Positions 1 to 11,315 of a stretch of DNA of 64,000 nt are shown piece after piece. Within the stretch, counting starts at the first letter, position 1; each line of letters begins with the position of its first letter. The position numbers and the translations under genes were made by a program. The stretch lies in NCBI RefSeq assembly GCF_027172205.1, contig NC_070615.1, positions 43,446,501 to 43,510,500 on the forward strand, written 5' to 3'. Under the pieces are notes generated by a model. The model was not told the DNA's origin, did no database searches, and saw only the letters and a list, made by a program, of their open reading frames with translations. Source of the DNA: Podarcis raffonei. Lineage: Eukaryota; Chordata; Lepidosauria; Squamata; Lacertidae.

Positions 1-800
1 TGCTGCATCCCTGTTATAAGCCAATTATTTACCTGAAGGAAAAATATCATCTCTGCCTTCTCGGCTGCTCGCCCCCCTGCTGTGTTTGGATGAAGCATGT
101 TGTGGACAAAACCATTTCACCATTCTGCTATAAAAAGCAAAGATCTTTGCCACAGCAAGTGAAAGAGGTCCACAGGATTTCCCTTCATTCAAAAAAGGAA
201 AATACCTGTGGTTTCCTTGCACAAACCCCCAGATATTATCATATCTAGACAGGCAGATATGTGCGAGATACTTTTAATATCGGTTTATTACCCTGGTTGT
301 ACGTTAACTTACAGCTTTGCCAAAACGCCACTTCAAAAAGTAAAATAAAAACCTTCTAACAGTGCAGTGCTAAGCACAGTTAGTTACTCAGGTGTAGGAC
401 TCACCCAGTTCAATGACATCTACTCCCAGGTAAACTGTGCATTTATGCCCCAAAATTAAATTTTTATTTTGGAAGTGAGGGAATGACAGCGAGTGGTGAC
501 ACCAATTATACTTATTTCTGTGCAGGAATAGTAGGAAATTATAAATAATCATACGGTGTTCAGAAGACAGGATGGGGATTGCTGGGATAATAAACCATCC
601 ACACAATTATTATAGAGGTCCCAAGCAGGGTAGTCCCTCCGTACACGTTTTATTTCGTTTTCACTCAACCAAACCTCTCAGTTTTAGGCGGCCTGGAGAT
701 GTACACCTTTGGGTGAGATTCGGTACTCCTTGCTCCCCACCGCTCGCTTCCTGAGCGATGCAATGGGCGAGAAAAGGAGATCCGTGGGTTGCGCCTCAGA
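1..800. other. Flanking sequence, nothing recognised
   Basis: I see no convincing exon, no terminal inverted repeats and no simple repeat in this stretch. The open frames here are short and lack splice-site or family support. It could be distal intergenic DNA or the first intron of a gene starting to the left. Confidence 0.4.
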
Positions 801-804
801 CTAA

Positions 805-915
805 GCTTCTACTCAAGAGTAGACCCATTGAAAGCCCTGGCCCTTCACGCCCAGCTTCCGTCCATTGACTTCAGTGGGTCTACTCCTGAGTATGGACTTA
901 GTTGGGAAGATCTAG
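805..915. repeat. Short fold-back repeat (MITE-like)
   Basis: Two inverted arms of about 25 bases carry the motif GAGTAGACCCA and its complement TGGGTCTACTC, with a spacer of about 40 bases. The right arm continues into a GACTTAGTTGGG-type motif. Inverted arms indicate a MITE-like interspersed repeat; the family was not identified. Confidence 0.45.
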
Positions 916-1362
916 CGCGTAAAGCCCTAGTAACCATAAGAAGGTCTCCTGCAATAATATTATTACCCTGGGAAGGGGTCCTTTTCCTGGGGGTGGGGCA
1001 AATCCTGGCTCTTTCCCCCCCCCCAAAAGGCAGGAGGTGGCCCCTTTTCCTCTCCCTTACGGTTGACCAGGAGACACCCCCAGCTAGGCATAGTCCCCAG
1101 TCGGGCAGGCTTACATCTTCAATTCATCCATCCTAAGAGGACGAAAAGCCACTGCGGAGGAGCCCGGCTTGGTGTTGGCGGTACTGTACTTCCAGGGGGA
1201 GGAGAACCGTAAATATTAAAGGCGCAGCGCACGCACAGGAGAGTTCTGTTATCTCCAGGTGCGGGTGGCGCTATCCGACGCCCCCGTGCGATCCTATATA
1301 TCGGGGTGGCCAACTCCCAAGAGACTGCGATCAACTCAGAGTTAAAAACTCGCAATGATCTA

Positions 1363-1600
1363 TCCCCTTTTTTGGGTTCAGGTCAAAGTTGTTGAGCTCT
1401 TTTTTTAGGAAGGAAAGCCCTGTATTTTTTTGGGGGGGGTTGAGCTTTTATTAGGAAGGAAAGCTCCGTTTTTTAGGGGTTCAGGTCAAAGTTTTTTTAG
1501 GGAGGAGGAAAGCCCCGTTTTATGGGGGTGCAAGGCAATAATGTTGAGCTTTTTTTAGGGGAGACAAAGTTGTTGAGCTTCTTTGGGGGGAGTCAGTGAT
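1363..1600. repeat. Degenerate G/T-rich tandem repeat
   Basis: A unit built on GTTGAGCTTTTTTTAGG, followed by AAGGAAAGCCCCGTTTT-like sequence and GGTTCAGGTCAAAG, recurs about four to five times with variable spacing. It is directly followed at about 1600-1655 by a cluster of GATCTACCAGT/AGATCACGATCTAC motifs that are partly palindromic. A related block in the opposite orientation lies at 14880-14985. Confidence 0.55.
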
Positions 1601-1663
1601 CTACCAGTGATCTACCACAGATGTCCAGTGATCTACCAGTAGATCACGATCTACTTGTTGGAT

Positions 1664-1665
1664 GC

Positions 1666-1703
<38 letters not shown>
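1664..1703. repeat. (TA)n(CA)n microsatellite
   Basis: A run of about twelve TA units passes into about six AC units. Compound TA/CA tracts of this kind are ordinary vertebrate microsatellites. Confidence 0.9.
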
Positions 1704-1704
<1 letters not shown>

Positions 1705-1719
1705 CTGCTGTACCTGTAC

Positions 1720-1990
1720 TGTACATTTAAATCACATGACATCCCCACCGAAGAGTACTGGGAATTGCAGGTTTTCCCTGTGCAGAACCACAGTTCCCAG
1801 CAGCCTATGCAAGCTGGGGTTCCCAGGATTCTTTGGGGAGAGTTATGCACATTTAATGTGCTTTAAATGTCTAATAATGACCTGCCCTTAAAGCACATGT
1901 TTTCCCTTCAAAGAATCCTGGGAAACATAGTTCTCCAGCACCCTATGGTTCCCAAGATTCCTGTGGGGTGGAACCATGCTCTGTAAATGG
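1720..1990. repeat. Fold-back MITE, TTTAAA/TTCCCAGGATTCTTTGGGG family
   Basis: This stretch has internal inverted segments (ACAGTTCCCAG, CCCAGGATTCTTTGGGG and complements) and terminal TTTAAA motifs. It is one of several related copies in the window, at 10828-11128, 11590-12473, 17804-18125, 23782-23944 and 33690-33905. Confidence 0.5.
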
Positions 1991-2268
1991 GTTGTATCCA
2001 GCTAATTTATTTCTCAGATGCATTGATGCACCTAACTTAGGCATGTTCATGGCCTTCAACAAGTCTATTCTGTGTAGGATCCATTATATCCAGTGGAAAT
2101 GCAGAGCAGAAAATGTTCAGGATCGCACTGGTGGTCAGTCAACCATTTGTAGTTTGGCCCTGCAGATAATCAGTAGCATTGAAAAGCGCGGGGGGGGGGG
2201 CGGCGGCATGGAGCAGAGAGATCACAGTTATTACAGCAGGCATATGACATCATAAATCGCTCAATACA

Positions 2269-3431
2269 CCTGCTGTCAGGGACTGGCTGGATGAAGAGGA
2301 GTGGTGAGAGGCACAACCAGGGAACCCCCAAGGGAAACCCTAGAGGAGGAAGGCTCAGAGCCCAGGGATTGGTGGTGGGACACTAAGGAGAGGTCAGGGG
2401 GAGAAGACTGGGAGGAGGAGCTGGATGCTGAAGGGGCAACAGGGATTAGTGAGCAGGAAGAGGCTGTGACAGAGAGCAGTTCAGACTCCGAGGCTGAAGC
2501 AGAGGAGGGGGGTCAAGCGGCAGCTGGGGAATCCAGGGAGTCTCCCTCTCCTGCTGCGACAAGCTCCACCCCTGATCTCCAATAAATTGAAGAGTAATGA
2601 GAGCAGACCAGAGGTGTGCAGATGCAACGTGAGACTGCTTAGGAAACATCTGGGAGAGGAGCGTTAGGGAGGGTGGGAGGCAGAGAACCTCAGTCCATAG
2701 GGGCAGGAGCTGCTAGGAAGGGTTGCTGAGTTGTATTGAAATTGAAATACTTTATTGTCACTTGTACAACTTGTATACAGTGAGATTACACGAGCACCCC
2801 CCACTCAGCTCTCTTAGTCTTAATTCCCCTCGTTTACTGACGCACACCCACCAAACCCGAAAGTCAGTTGCCCTGTTGTTATCTTTTCATTCAGCAGCCT
2901 AACAGCCCACGGATAGAAGCTGTTCTTTGCCCTGTTGGTGCGACTAATCATGCTTCTATATCTTCTGCCAGAGGGCAGGAGATCCAGAAAGTGCCGGCCA
3001 GGGTGTGAATCATCCCTGAGAATTTTCCTCACACTCCTGAGGCAACGTTCTTCCGCTATTTCATCCAGCGGATTCACGTGCTGATATGCAGCGGATATCT
3101 TGTGCTGTATTCACCACCCTCTGTAGGCACTTCCTGTCAGATGATGTCAAACCAGATGATGTCAAACCAGCGTACCACACCGTGATGCAGTATGAAAGGA
3201 CACTTTCTATTGTGGAGCGGTAGAAGGAGATCATCAAATGTTGATTGACATCATTCTTTCACAATACTCTGAGGAGATGGAGTCTCTGTTGGGCTTTCCT
3301 AACCACCTGGGTTGTATTGATTTTCCAAGTAAGGTCTTGTACAGTATGCCATTTCTTTGAATAAAGAGTTAACTTCACTGACAAGGAAGCTCTGCTTCTT
3401 TCGTGTGTCTGACTCTGGCCCTGACACCTGC
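2269..3431 (+). mobile_element. Solo LTR fossil with nested LINE
   Basis: The element begins TGTCAGGG and ends CCCTGACA (2274-3426) and is flanked by the 5-base direct repeat CCTGC (2269-2273 and 3427-3431). This TG...CA plus 5-bp duplication pattern is that of an LTR retroelement of Gypsy or ERV type. An AATAAA motif lies near 3360. No internal region or second LTR adjoins, so it looks like a solo LTR left by recombination. A LINE fragment sits inside it (2740-3310). Partial relatives lie at 22270-22650 and 30800-31210 on the - strand. It is an old, broken fossil; family assignment is uncertain. Confidence 0.6.
2740..3310 (-). mobile_element. 5'-truncated LINE fragment (Rex1/CR1-like RT C-terminus)
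   Basis: The - strand frame from about 3077 reads as the C-terminal end of a non-LTR reverse transcriptase, with LLPSGRRYRSM and SRTNRAKNSFYPWAV followed by a LLNE-type ending. This block is characteristic of Rex1/L2/CR1-clade elements. The 3' end carries ACAATAAAGTATTTCAATT. Flanks share GTTGTATTGA (2730-2739 and 3311-3320), which fits a target-site duplication within the surrounding LTR. A short local duplication of GATGATGTCAAACCA occurs near 3140-3165. Confidence 0.6.
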
Positions 3432-3911
3432 TAGTTTTTAAAGTGCCACAATGGAACTATCCTCTACATGTGTTTGAGACTAACTGTGCGATACCAAAAC
3501 ATGTCTACTCAGAAGTAAATCCCACCGGTTCCAAAGAAGATTGCAGCCAAACGCAATTCACTCCTCGAACATGTATTCTTGTGTGAAGTGTAGTTGGAAC
3601 AAATTAACAAAACAGTTGGGCCAAAATGGATGGAACAGTGACTGCGAATCTCACCTCTGGGCCAGTTTCTGTAGACACTACACACACCCCTCTCTGTCCT
3701 GCGTCTATGCAAGCAAGAGGCATGATCAGTACAAGGACACACTCCCGCCAGAACTACAACCACAACAAAAACCACTCAGTGGAAGTGGGAAGCAGGCCTG
3801 GTAAACAGGCACAGCTGGGGGAAATCCATAGGACCAAATAGAAAGGCCAGGGGGTTCACATTTGGCTCTCAGGTCTGAAATTCCCCCTTCCAGAGAAGAC
3901 AGTAAGGGCAA

Positions 3912-4175
3912 TACAGTCATACCTCGGGTTACAGATGCTTCAGGTTGCGTTTTTTCAGGTTACGGACCGCCGAAACCTGGAAGTATCAGAACGGGTTACT
4001 TTCAGGTTTCGGCAGTCGCGCATGTGCAGAAGTGCTAAATCACGCTTTGCACATGCCCAAAAGCACCAAATCGCAACCTGTGCATCCGCAGACGCTCCAC
4101 TGCGGGTTGTGAACGCTGCGGGTTGCGAACTTGCATCCTGCACGGATCACGTTCACAACCCAAGCGTCCACTGTA
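3912..4175. mobile_element. Tigger-like (Tc1/mariner) MITE, variant interior
   Basis: TA dinucleotides flank the termini CAGTCATACCTCGGGTTA and an imperfect CCACTG end. The left end matches the MITEs at 18126 and 55447, but the interior differs, with repeated GGGTTGTGAAC/GGTTGCGAAC motifs. A TA target and CAG...CTG ends are typical of pogo/Tigger-type elements. Confidence 0.6.
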
Positions 4176-5185
4176 TGAGAGCCAAACTAAATTTGGCATA
4201 TTGCACTGCTGGTGTGTAGGGAGAGGGTCAAGCCAGACTGGGACATGTCACGGAGGGGTGACTTAACCCTCCCCTCCTCACCAACATGGTCCTGCTTGGG
4301 GTCCTCTACAGCGCAGCATCTTTTTGTAAAATAACATTAAAAAAAGCGAGGGGGGAAATAGCGACACAAACAACATGATGAACATCGCAGCTAGTTTGTC
4401 CCCCTTGTTTCCCAGAGAGGAAACGGGCTGCCCCACGCAGTTGGCACATATGATAACAAACAAGCAGTTCTTTGCAACATGGCTTTTTCTCTAGGTTTTC
4501 CCGCTTTGCCCTGTAAGGAGGAACGAGGCCCACTTCTTGTAAGTGACATTGGAAGCCGGAATCACATCATATTTCTGACTGGCTTTTTTCTTTGCTGCCT
4601 GCTTGACTGGGTGAATTTCAGCCGCAGGAGTTTCCATCCCCTCTGGGGGGCTGCCTCAATGCTCTGGGGGTTTCGGTTGACAATTTATAGAGCACTGGCT
4701 TCCCTGACACGGTTGGTTGCCTTCCTCGGTTGAGTCAGAATACTGCTAGGTCTTCTCTCTCCTGCGGAGGCCTCGGGCCTTCATGGCTGACAGAAGCGCT
4801 TTGGCGCCTGCGAACCGATTCCCATGATGCAGTGTTGCATCGTGGTTTTCTTCCTCCTTGGTGACTGAGTGCTGAGTGAACAGGGCTTGTTGCAAGCTGA
4901 GGTGTCACACCGGCTGGAGGTGAGGCACCAGAACCTGGTTCCACGGCTGGAGCTCGGAACCTGAGAAGAAATCTGGAACCACCCCTGTGAGGAAAGCGAA
5001 TGGGGGGAAGGATTATAGGTGAAGAAGTAATAAAGAGGTCGCCTCTGGGCATGCAGAGAGTGCTCTTTGAATGACCACAGCTCTCACCCCACACACTGGG
5101 AATGGTATTTACCATATGTACTGCACTTCATCGAAAGATCCCAGAGTGATCCACAACATTAAGAGCGCATTTCATGGAACATCTA
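4176..5185. other. Unassigned sequence
   Basis: No exon or repeat family is recognised. The stretch at 4740-5000 is moderately GC-rich but has no ORF with family similarity and no CpG island I can defend. TACI exon 1 could lie in such sequence, but I found nothing to support a start. Confidence 0.35.
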
Positions 5186-5189
5186 TAAT

Positions 5190-5425
5190 AAAAAGCATAA
5201 CAACAGATAGCATACTAATAAAATGATCATAATAACAGCCTCCTGGTCCCCCTAGCTTTAGCAGGCCATAGATTTTTTAAATGGCTAAAGCCCTGGGTAA
5301 AGAGGAATGTTTTTGCCTGGCGCCTAAAGACATGTAGTGATGGTGTCAGGTGAGCCTCTCTGGGGAGAGCATTCCACAGTCAAGGAGCCACCACAGAAAG
5401 GGCCTGTTTCTCGTGTTGCCAACCT
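5190..5425 (-). mobile_element. L2-like LINE 3' fragment
   Basis: Read on the - strand, the sequence contains the L2-type ending seen elsewhere in reptile genomes: a block equivalent to 'GPFxGGSLTVECSPQRG' followed by a 'KNIPLYPG' segment. It is degraded, and the frame is not open throughout. Confidence 0.45.
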
Positions 5426-5429
5426 CTCT

Positions 5430-7115
5430 AGGATGAGGCACAACTTTCCTCATGACTGTTATTTTTATTCATATGCAAATAATTTTAATTAAAATGAAGC
5501 AAACGCCACACAATTAGTTGGCTAAGATTTCTTTAACTGGGTGACACACCATAGCACCCACATAATCCAAAGTGACTCAAAAACTCTTCATAAACAAGCA
5601 AAAACCAAGTATTCAGATTCAGCTAAAAATGTTATGGAGTGAACATACACTATGTGAAGTTGTGTAACCTGCTCCCCCCCCCCCAGTTAAACAAATTAAT
5701 GGATATCTGAAGAGGCGGGAAGCCTTATACCTTATCTTTGCATAGGATTAGAAAATGGGAAGTTGCAGGTTGAACTGTGGGTGGTGGATGTACTAAGACT
5801 GGAAATAAAAAGGATTTTGCAGTGCAGGAAACTCTCTCCTCTTACTCCCTGCTTAGGTGTAAGACCTGGTCTACACAGGTGAAAGAATGAGATAAGAATG
5901 ATGTGGTAGAATGACTGTGGTGGACTTCAGTTGTACATGCCCCTGTGTAAAATAAAGTTAATAAATTCCCACAAGTAGAAAGCGAGCACATCAAGGAGAA
6001 AGGCTCCAGCCCCAGTTCTTTCCCTGCTGTGCTGGTTTTCTGTTTGCAAGGAGTTTTTGACAAAGCAGAACTTTCAGAAAAGCCATTCCCTAACAACTGT
6101 CTGAAGTGGTACAGTCCATTCTGCATTTTGGCCCTCTGCCCCACCATTGTGCTATGTAGGTAAACTAGGCTTAGAGTGGCTACGTGCAAAGCTAAAATGG
6201 AGAAAAGAAATCTGGGGCACCCCTGCAGATGACAGTTTCGCAGCCTAAGAGGATGCATCTCCCTTCACACCCTCGCCAAAAAAACACTGCGTAGTCAACA
6301 GCCCAGCTGAATCGTAGAGCAAGGCTGCTGCTGCTGCTGCTGCTTTGCACCGAAGTTCTCCTCCTCGCTTGCTGATGCTTCTCACACGAAATCAAAGATG
6401 CAAGGGATATTTCCCATGAAACACCTTTCAGGGCAGGGCGGGCGGGAGAAGGCCTTAATTATTCATGTCACAACAAGCAGCAGTACAAGTCGGAACAGAA
6501 AGATGGGTGTTTGGTTTCATGTCTTCTGGACGCTCGGCCGCCCGATGCGTGTCATTAAGGTGACCTAAATCTCAGAAACAGCTGAAGCAGAAAACCAGAA
6601 TGTGCAAGGAAGAAGCACCCTCCCAGAAGTGAAAAACAGGGGCGTGCTTGCTGCAGAACCCCCGTGCTCATAGGAAAGACCAGTGCTTTTTTATGGGGGG
6701 ACGCAGGGGTACACATACCCCTAAACATTTTGTGAATCTAAGTTTGGCCTCATTGAGGGGCAGTATTTCAATATGAGTAGGAAAATGGAAGTAGCCCTAA
6801 ACATTTTTTTAAGGAAAAAAGGCACTGGGAAAGATAACTCGCAAGTATCGCCCCTTCCACTGATACACATTGCTGAAGACTCTTTGTATCCCTGTTTGAA
6901 CCATAGTTATAAAACTGTAGAATCCGCTTCCAAGACTTGTGGAGATGGCCGCCAACAAAAGAGGATGAGGCTAAAAATGGCTACTAGTCATGATCGCTAT
7001 AAGCTGCCACTTCTGTGCTCGGAGGAAGCATGCCTCTGAAGAAAGTTGGTGGGGAATGAGAGACAAGAGAGAATTTCGGTACAGTTCCCATTTAAAGGCA
7101 AACTTATTTGCACTT
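5430..7115. other. Unassigned sequence with a short CTG run
   Basis: I see no exon or mobile element here. A CTG trinucleotide run of five units lies near 6329-6343. The C-run near 5674 and small A/T tracts are unremarkable. Confidence 0.4.
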
Positions 7116-7119
7116 TCCA

Positions 7120-7690
7120 AAGCAACAAAGGAGAACCAAAGTGCAGCCATCCTTTGACATTTGCACTCCTCTGAATTTTGCAGTGCAGTTCTCTGGTCAA
7201 GTAGCATGTACAAAAATGCATGGACTGAAATAAATTGTGCATAAAAATGCATATATTAGTAACGATGCAAAAATGCATTGCATTAGGGAAGATATAAAAA
7301 TTAGGAAAAAAGTGTTTTGCAAAAATGTGTCTATTAGGGGGAATGTATTTTATTAGGAGAAATTTTTGCTAAAATGTTGATGAATTTGCATGAGAATTTA
7401 AAAAAACCATCAGTTTTGACTAATATACACACTTCTGCAAGCAATTCCCCCCAATATAATGAATTTGTGTATGTCCCCCCCCATATATGCCTTTTATGTA
7501 CATTTCCCCCATTCTATGCTTTTTTTGTAAACTTTGTTGAGTTGGAGAATGGCTTTGCAAAATTCAGAGGAGTGTGAACTGTGTTTTAGGTTGCCTAGTG
7601 CAAATTTGTAAAGTATGAATGATGCAGTTTCTCATTAAAATGCAGACAAAATTAATTTCTCTCCCACCCTTAGTCCATCTCCCCAGCTTT
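7120..7690. repeat. Large A/T-rich fold-back repeat
   Basis: Inverted arms carry CACTCCTCTGAATTTTGCA near 7166-7184 and TGCAAAATTCAGAGGAGTG near 7555-7573, with about 370 bases between them. The interior has repeated AAAAATGCAT and ATTAGG motifs. A related AAAAATGCAT-rich stretch lies at 9635-9880. It looks like a non-autonomous DNA transposon of unknown family. Confidence 0.5.
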
Positions 7691-9175
7691 AGGCCCAATG
7701 TGACAGTGAAAAAAACCTGAACCAACAGTTAGTATTGGAAAACAGTGATCAATCTCTCAGATTAAAAAAACACTAAATTGGGAATAGTACGTGTATAGCA
7801 ATGGGGTGGGGGGGAGAGCCATATTTGGAAGAATCTGCCCCTTCTTATAGGTCCACGACCCCTGGCAGGGTTCAAACTGGCAACTCACATCCCTAGGTAT
7901 TCACAAACTAAGCTGTATCCGCTGTCTTCAGAAAAAAGGTGTGACAAGGAGTTTCTCTATCCCCTTTGGACAGCTAAGAAAAAGGGCCTCCTACCATTTC
8001 AAGAGATTCATTGTGGGGTTCATTTGCATCAAAAGAATACAAGGGAAACCCCCCAGGAAACAAACAGCAGAGAGGCTAATCAAATCAAGCACTAATAATA
8101 AATCTCTCTGTCAAGGACCAGAGTGACTACGCTCAGGGCTCAAAGGAGAGATGACCTACAGCTGGGAGAACCTCTGAGCAGACCAGGAAGGTGGGGAAGT
8201 GTAAGTAAACGCAAGTCCCTTCCTTTTCCTACGTGGTCGCGAGGGTCTGGGAGGGAGGCATGGCCAAGACTGAATGATGAATAGGAGTAGGAAGGCAGAT
8301 GAGTGGGGCTGGCTGAGATTGGCGGGTCAGTGACTCATTCGTCCTAATGGACCAGCTTGCCCTATTTGCCAGGCCCAGGCCTGGACACAACTCTGGGACC
8401 CCTGAGAGCTATCTAGGAATGAGAATTTCACCAAGCATGGCTTTTTCTATATCAGGGCTGGCGCCAAAGTTTTGCAAGGTTGGGCATCTGCTGAGGGGGC
8501 CCTACCACAGTTAGGGGGCCCACTGCCAAGAGACCCCTGGACCTGCTCCCCCGGTATACGCCGAAACCTGCTGGCTCGTTCACCGGCCTCTCACTCCGGC
8601 CCAGGAAAAAGCAGTGGTGAGAAAGAAGAGCGATGACGACTTATGTAGCGGCCATCTGCCTTGCTAGAAATCAGGTTGTTGGAGGAATAAGGAAGAAGGA
8701 GGGGGTCCCGCAAAGGGTGCTTTGTCCAAGGGGTCTTACAATATCTGCAACCAGTGCTGAGACCTGTATCACAAATTTAGTTCAGGATCAGCAGGGGAAC
8801 AGGCATAGCTCAGTGGAAGAGCAGCTGAAGGTCCCCAATGCATATCGTCCCAATTTTGGGGACCCAAAACAGAGACACACATCTTCCAGGATGCACTCCT
8901 GAGTGTGTCACGTGACCCACACCTTGCTCTCCCTCCCCAAAAGCACTTTTGAGGGGCAAGAGCGAAGCACAAGAAGAGTGTGTGAGGGCACAGCACCCAA
9001 AATGGCGCCCTTTATCCCAGGCAAACAAACAGATGTCCCATTTTTTCCAGGGCACTTGGTGGGTATGCCAGTGGTATCTCCAGGTAAGAGGCATCTCCTG
9101 GTAGGGTGGGGAGAGACTCCCTGCAAGAAACTCTGGAGAACTTTTGCCAGTCATTGTACACAGTGTTGAGCTAGA
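7691..9175. other. Unassigned sequence
   Basis: No supported gene is visible. Open frames near 8633-9232 on both strands overlap one another and have no family resemblance. A GGGGGCCC-rich patch near 8490-8525 may be part of a degraded hAT-type repeat. Confidence 0.35.
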
Positions 9176-9177
9176 GC

Positions 9178-9316
9178 CATGTTTCCTAAACTTAGATCTC
9201 CAGCTGTTTTTTTTAACTACAATTCCCATCATCCCTGACCACTGGTCCTGCTAGCTAGGGATGATGGGAATTGTAGTCCAAAAACAGCAGGAGACCCAAG
9301 TTTGGGAAACATTGAG
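9178..9316. repeat. Palindromic MITE with ACAATTCCCATCATCCCT arms
   Basis: The element is almost a perfect hairpin: ATGTTTCCTAAACTT at the left and AAGTTTGGGAAACAT at the right, with inner arms ACTACAATTCCCATCATCC and GGATGATGGGAATTGTAGT. Relatives occur near 10527, 11205, 13117, 22857, 36200 and 43365. Confidence 0.65.
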
Positions 9317-9634
9317 ATGGAGGTATCAATGCTCTGAGAGAGTATAAGGCAGCTTTCCTGGGCCTTTGGGGATGGCAGAACAAGTGCTACAAGCTTGGAG
9401 GACTTGGGCAAAAGGCCCTCAGTGGATCTTCCCCCTCTGGGTATGGGCCAGCCTCTTCCTGACCATTCGTTGTGGTCCATTTGCTTATCCTTTCCTCCTG
9501 GACAGGCGGAGAGTTTTTATGAGGTTCACATTTATAGGCAAAGCTACTTAATTCACACCTACCAAAACAATATGCAAACGGAAGCACAACCACCCTTCGA
9601 AACCTGCTCTTCTCCAAGTTTTGCAGCGTAGTTC

Positions 9635-9880
9635 TCTAGCCAAATAATTTGTACAAAAATGCATTTGATAAGGTAAATCGTGCATTTAAAAATGCACATA
9701 TTACTGAAAACAGCAAAGAAAAATGCATTCTATTAGGGAAAAGTATTTTCCAAAAATCTGCATAATTGCATACTGACGTGTATATTATAAGAAATTCACA
9801 CTAAAATGCTGGTGAATTTTCATAAGCTTTTTTTTGGGGGGGGGGAGAATCATGAAATGGTGTAGAAATGGGGAAGACTC
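9635..9880. repeat. A/T-rich repeat related to the 7120-7690 fold-back
   Basis: Shared motifs with the earlier element include GTACAAAAATGCAT, AAATGCA...ATTAG and CTAAAATG(C/T)TG(G/A)TGAATTT in the same order. It is a partial copy lacking the paired arm. Confidence 0.45.
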
Positions 9881-9889
9881 AATTTAAAA

Positions 9890-10520
9890 CTGGAAAAAAA
9901 TGATAAAACTGGAGCGGATGGGTCCATCCATCCCTACTCTGGACCCAATCCATATTGGTTGAGAAAACCCAGAGCACGCTGCAGGCATAGCTATCGCAAG
10001 CTGTGACGTAAGGAAATGAAAAGTGGCAGGGGAAATCCTTTTGGGTCTCCCGACTCTAAAATTCACATGAGCTGTGGAAATTCCAAGCCCTTAATAACCT
10101 CAGCAGCCACAGAGAGTCAGGATAGTTAGCATGCCTTAACATACAGAATACAAACAACCCTGGCAAGTCAGAAAGAACCCAAAGCTACACAGCTTTTGGT
10201 TTCAGTCAGACCTAATTCTGAGAGTGACTTGTTGAGAGCTTTCTGTCCCCAAAAAGAAAAAGAAAAAACAGCACAAAGCGACGTCCAGGCAGCCAACCAT
10301 GTTGTATTCAAGATGACAGGAGCCTCGTGCAAACCTCAAAGAGTGGCTCTCTTGTGACAATTTTCTTTCCCTCCCCTTTACAAACCTTACAAACCTGGGA
10401 TTCCGCCTGAACCCGGCAGATGCAATAGTTATGCAGTCTTAGCAAAAGACAAGCAGAGCCGTGTTCTTTCCGCACGTATGACAAGGCTTCTTGTGAAATG
10501 GCATTGAGCCAGGATTCCTC
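9890..10520. other. Unassigned sequence
   Basis: I recognise no exon, element or simple repeat other than short A-runs. Confidence 0.35.
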
Positions 10521-10524
10521 CTGA

Positions 10525-10608
10525 GAGCGTTGGGCTCCAGCTCCCACCAGCCTCAGCCACCATGGTCATGGCCAGTGTGATGATGGGAGTTGGAGTCCAG
10601 CAACATCC
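10525..10608. repeat. Palindromic MITE copy
   Basis: GGGCTCCAGCTCCCACCAGCC and GATGGGAGTTGGAGTCC form the two arms of the CTCCCATCATCC family around a CATGGTCATGGCCA centre. Confidence 0.5.
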
Positions 10609-10624
10609 CATCCCTGCTTCAAAT

Positions 10625-10770
10625 GGAGGCTATGTAAAATTATTATTACTATTGGCAGTTCTAAATGTTTGAAGTTTTATTGTGTTTTTACATGTGCTGG
10701 AAGCCACCCAGAGTGGCTGGGGAAACCCAGCCAGATGGGCAGGGTATAAATAATAAGATTATTCTTATTC
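10625..10770 (+). mobile_element. L2-like LINE 3' tail
   Basis: It contains CCACCCAGAGTGGCTGGGGA and CCAGATGGGCAGGGTATAAA, followed by an ATT-rich tail. The same 3' end is present at 13500-13660, 29310-29500 and 51540-51660. Confidence 0.6.
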
Positions 10771-10827
10771 AATATGCCTTGTGAATAAAGTATCAGTGTT
10801 GCACAGACAATGTTTAGGTTTATTAAG

Positions 10828-11128
10828 TTTTAAAGGCCACATCTACGCTATACATTTAAAGTGGTATCATACCGCTTTCAACAGTCATGGCTTCACCCAA
10901 ATAATCTAGGGAACTGTGGATTGTTAAGGGTGCTGAGAGATGTTAGCAGACCCCAGTTTCCCTCACAGAACTGCAATTCCCAGAGAGATTTAAACACCAA
11001 CTCCTCTTCCAAGGGGATTCTGAGAACTGTTAGCACTCCTAACAAGATACAGTTCCCAGAATTCTTCAGGGGAACCCATGATGTGGTCTGATACTGCTTT
11101 AAATGCATAGTGCAGATGGAGCCTAAAA
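10828..11128. repeat. Fold-back MITE with TTTTA-AGGC termini
   Basis: The left end TTTTAAAGGCCACATCTACG...CATTTAAAG is the imperfect complement of the right end TTTAAATGCATAGTGCAGAT...GCCTAAAA. Inner segments ACAGTTCCCAGAATTCTTC and their counterparts are also inverted. This is the best-delimited copy of the family. Confidence 0.6.
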
Positions 11129-11204
11129 TGCATAGGCCATCTCTTCCAATGTGCAACGTCGCTAACAGTGAAAAATAAATCCACGTAATGGAGCAGCTGT
11201 GTGT

Positions 11205-11315
11205 TTGGCTCTCCAGATGTTCTGAACTACAGCTCCCATCATCCCTCGCCATTGCCCATGCTCGCTAGGACTGATAGGATTTGTAGTTCAGTAACTTCTG
11301 GAAGACCAGAGGTTC
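11205..11315. repeat. Palindromic MITE copy
   Basis: GAACTACAGCTCCCATCATCC and GACTGATAGGATTTGTAGTTC form diverged inverted arms. Confidence 0.5.

Noticed and set aside
1363-1600. CRISPR-like array
   Set aside because: Units are degenerate with no constant spacer length, and the context is a vertebrate genome.
2301-2585. Acidic 94-aa frame as a small gene
   Set aside because: It lies within the LTR fossil and recurs in two other relics of the same family on the - strand.
4740-5115. TACI exon 1 candidate
   Set aside because: No short ORF ends at a phase-0 donor with similarity to the human start; nothing distinguishes this stretch from others.
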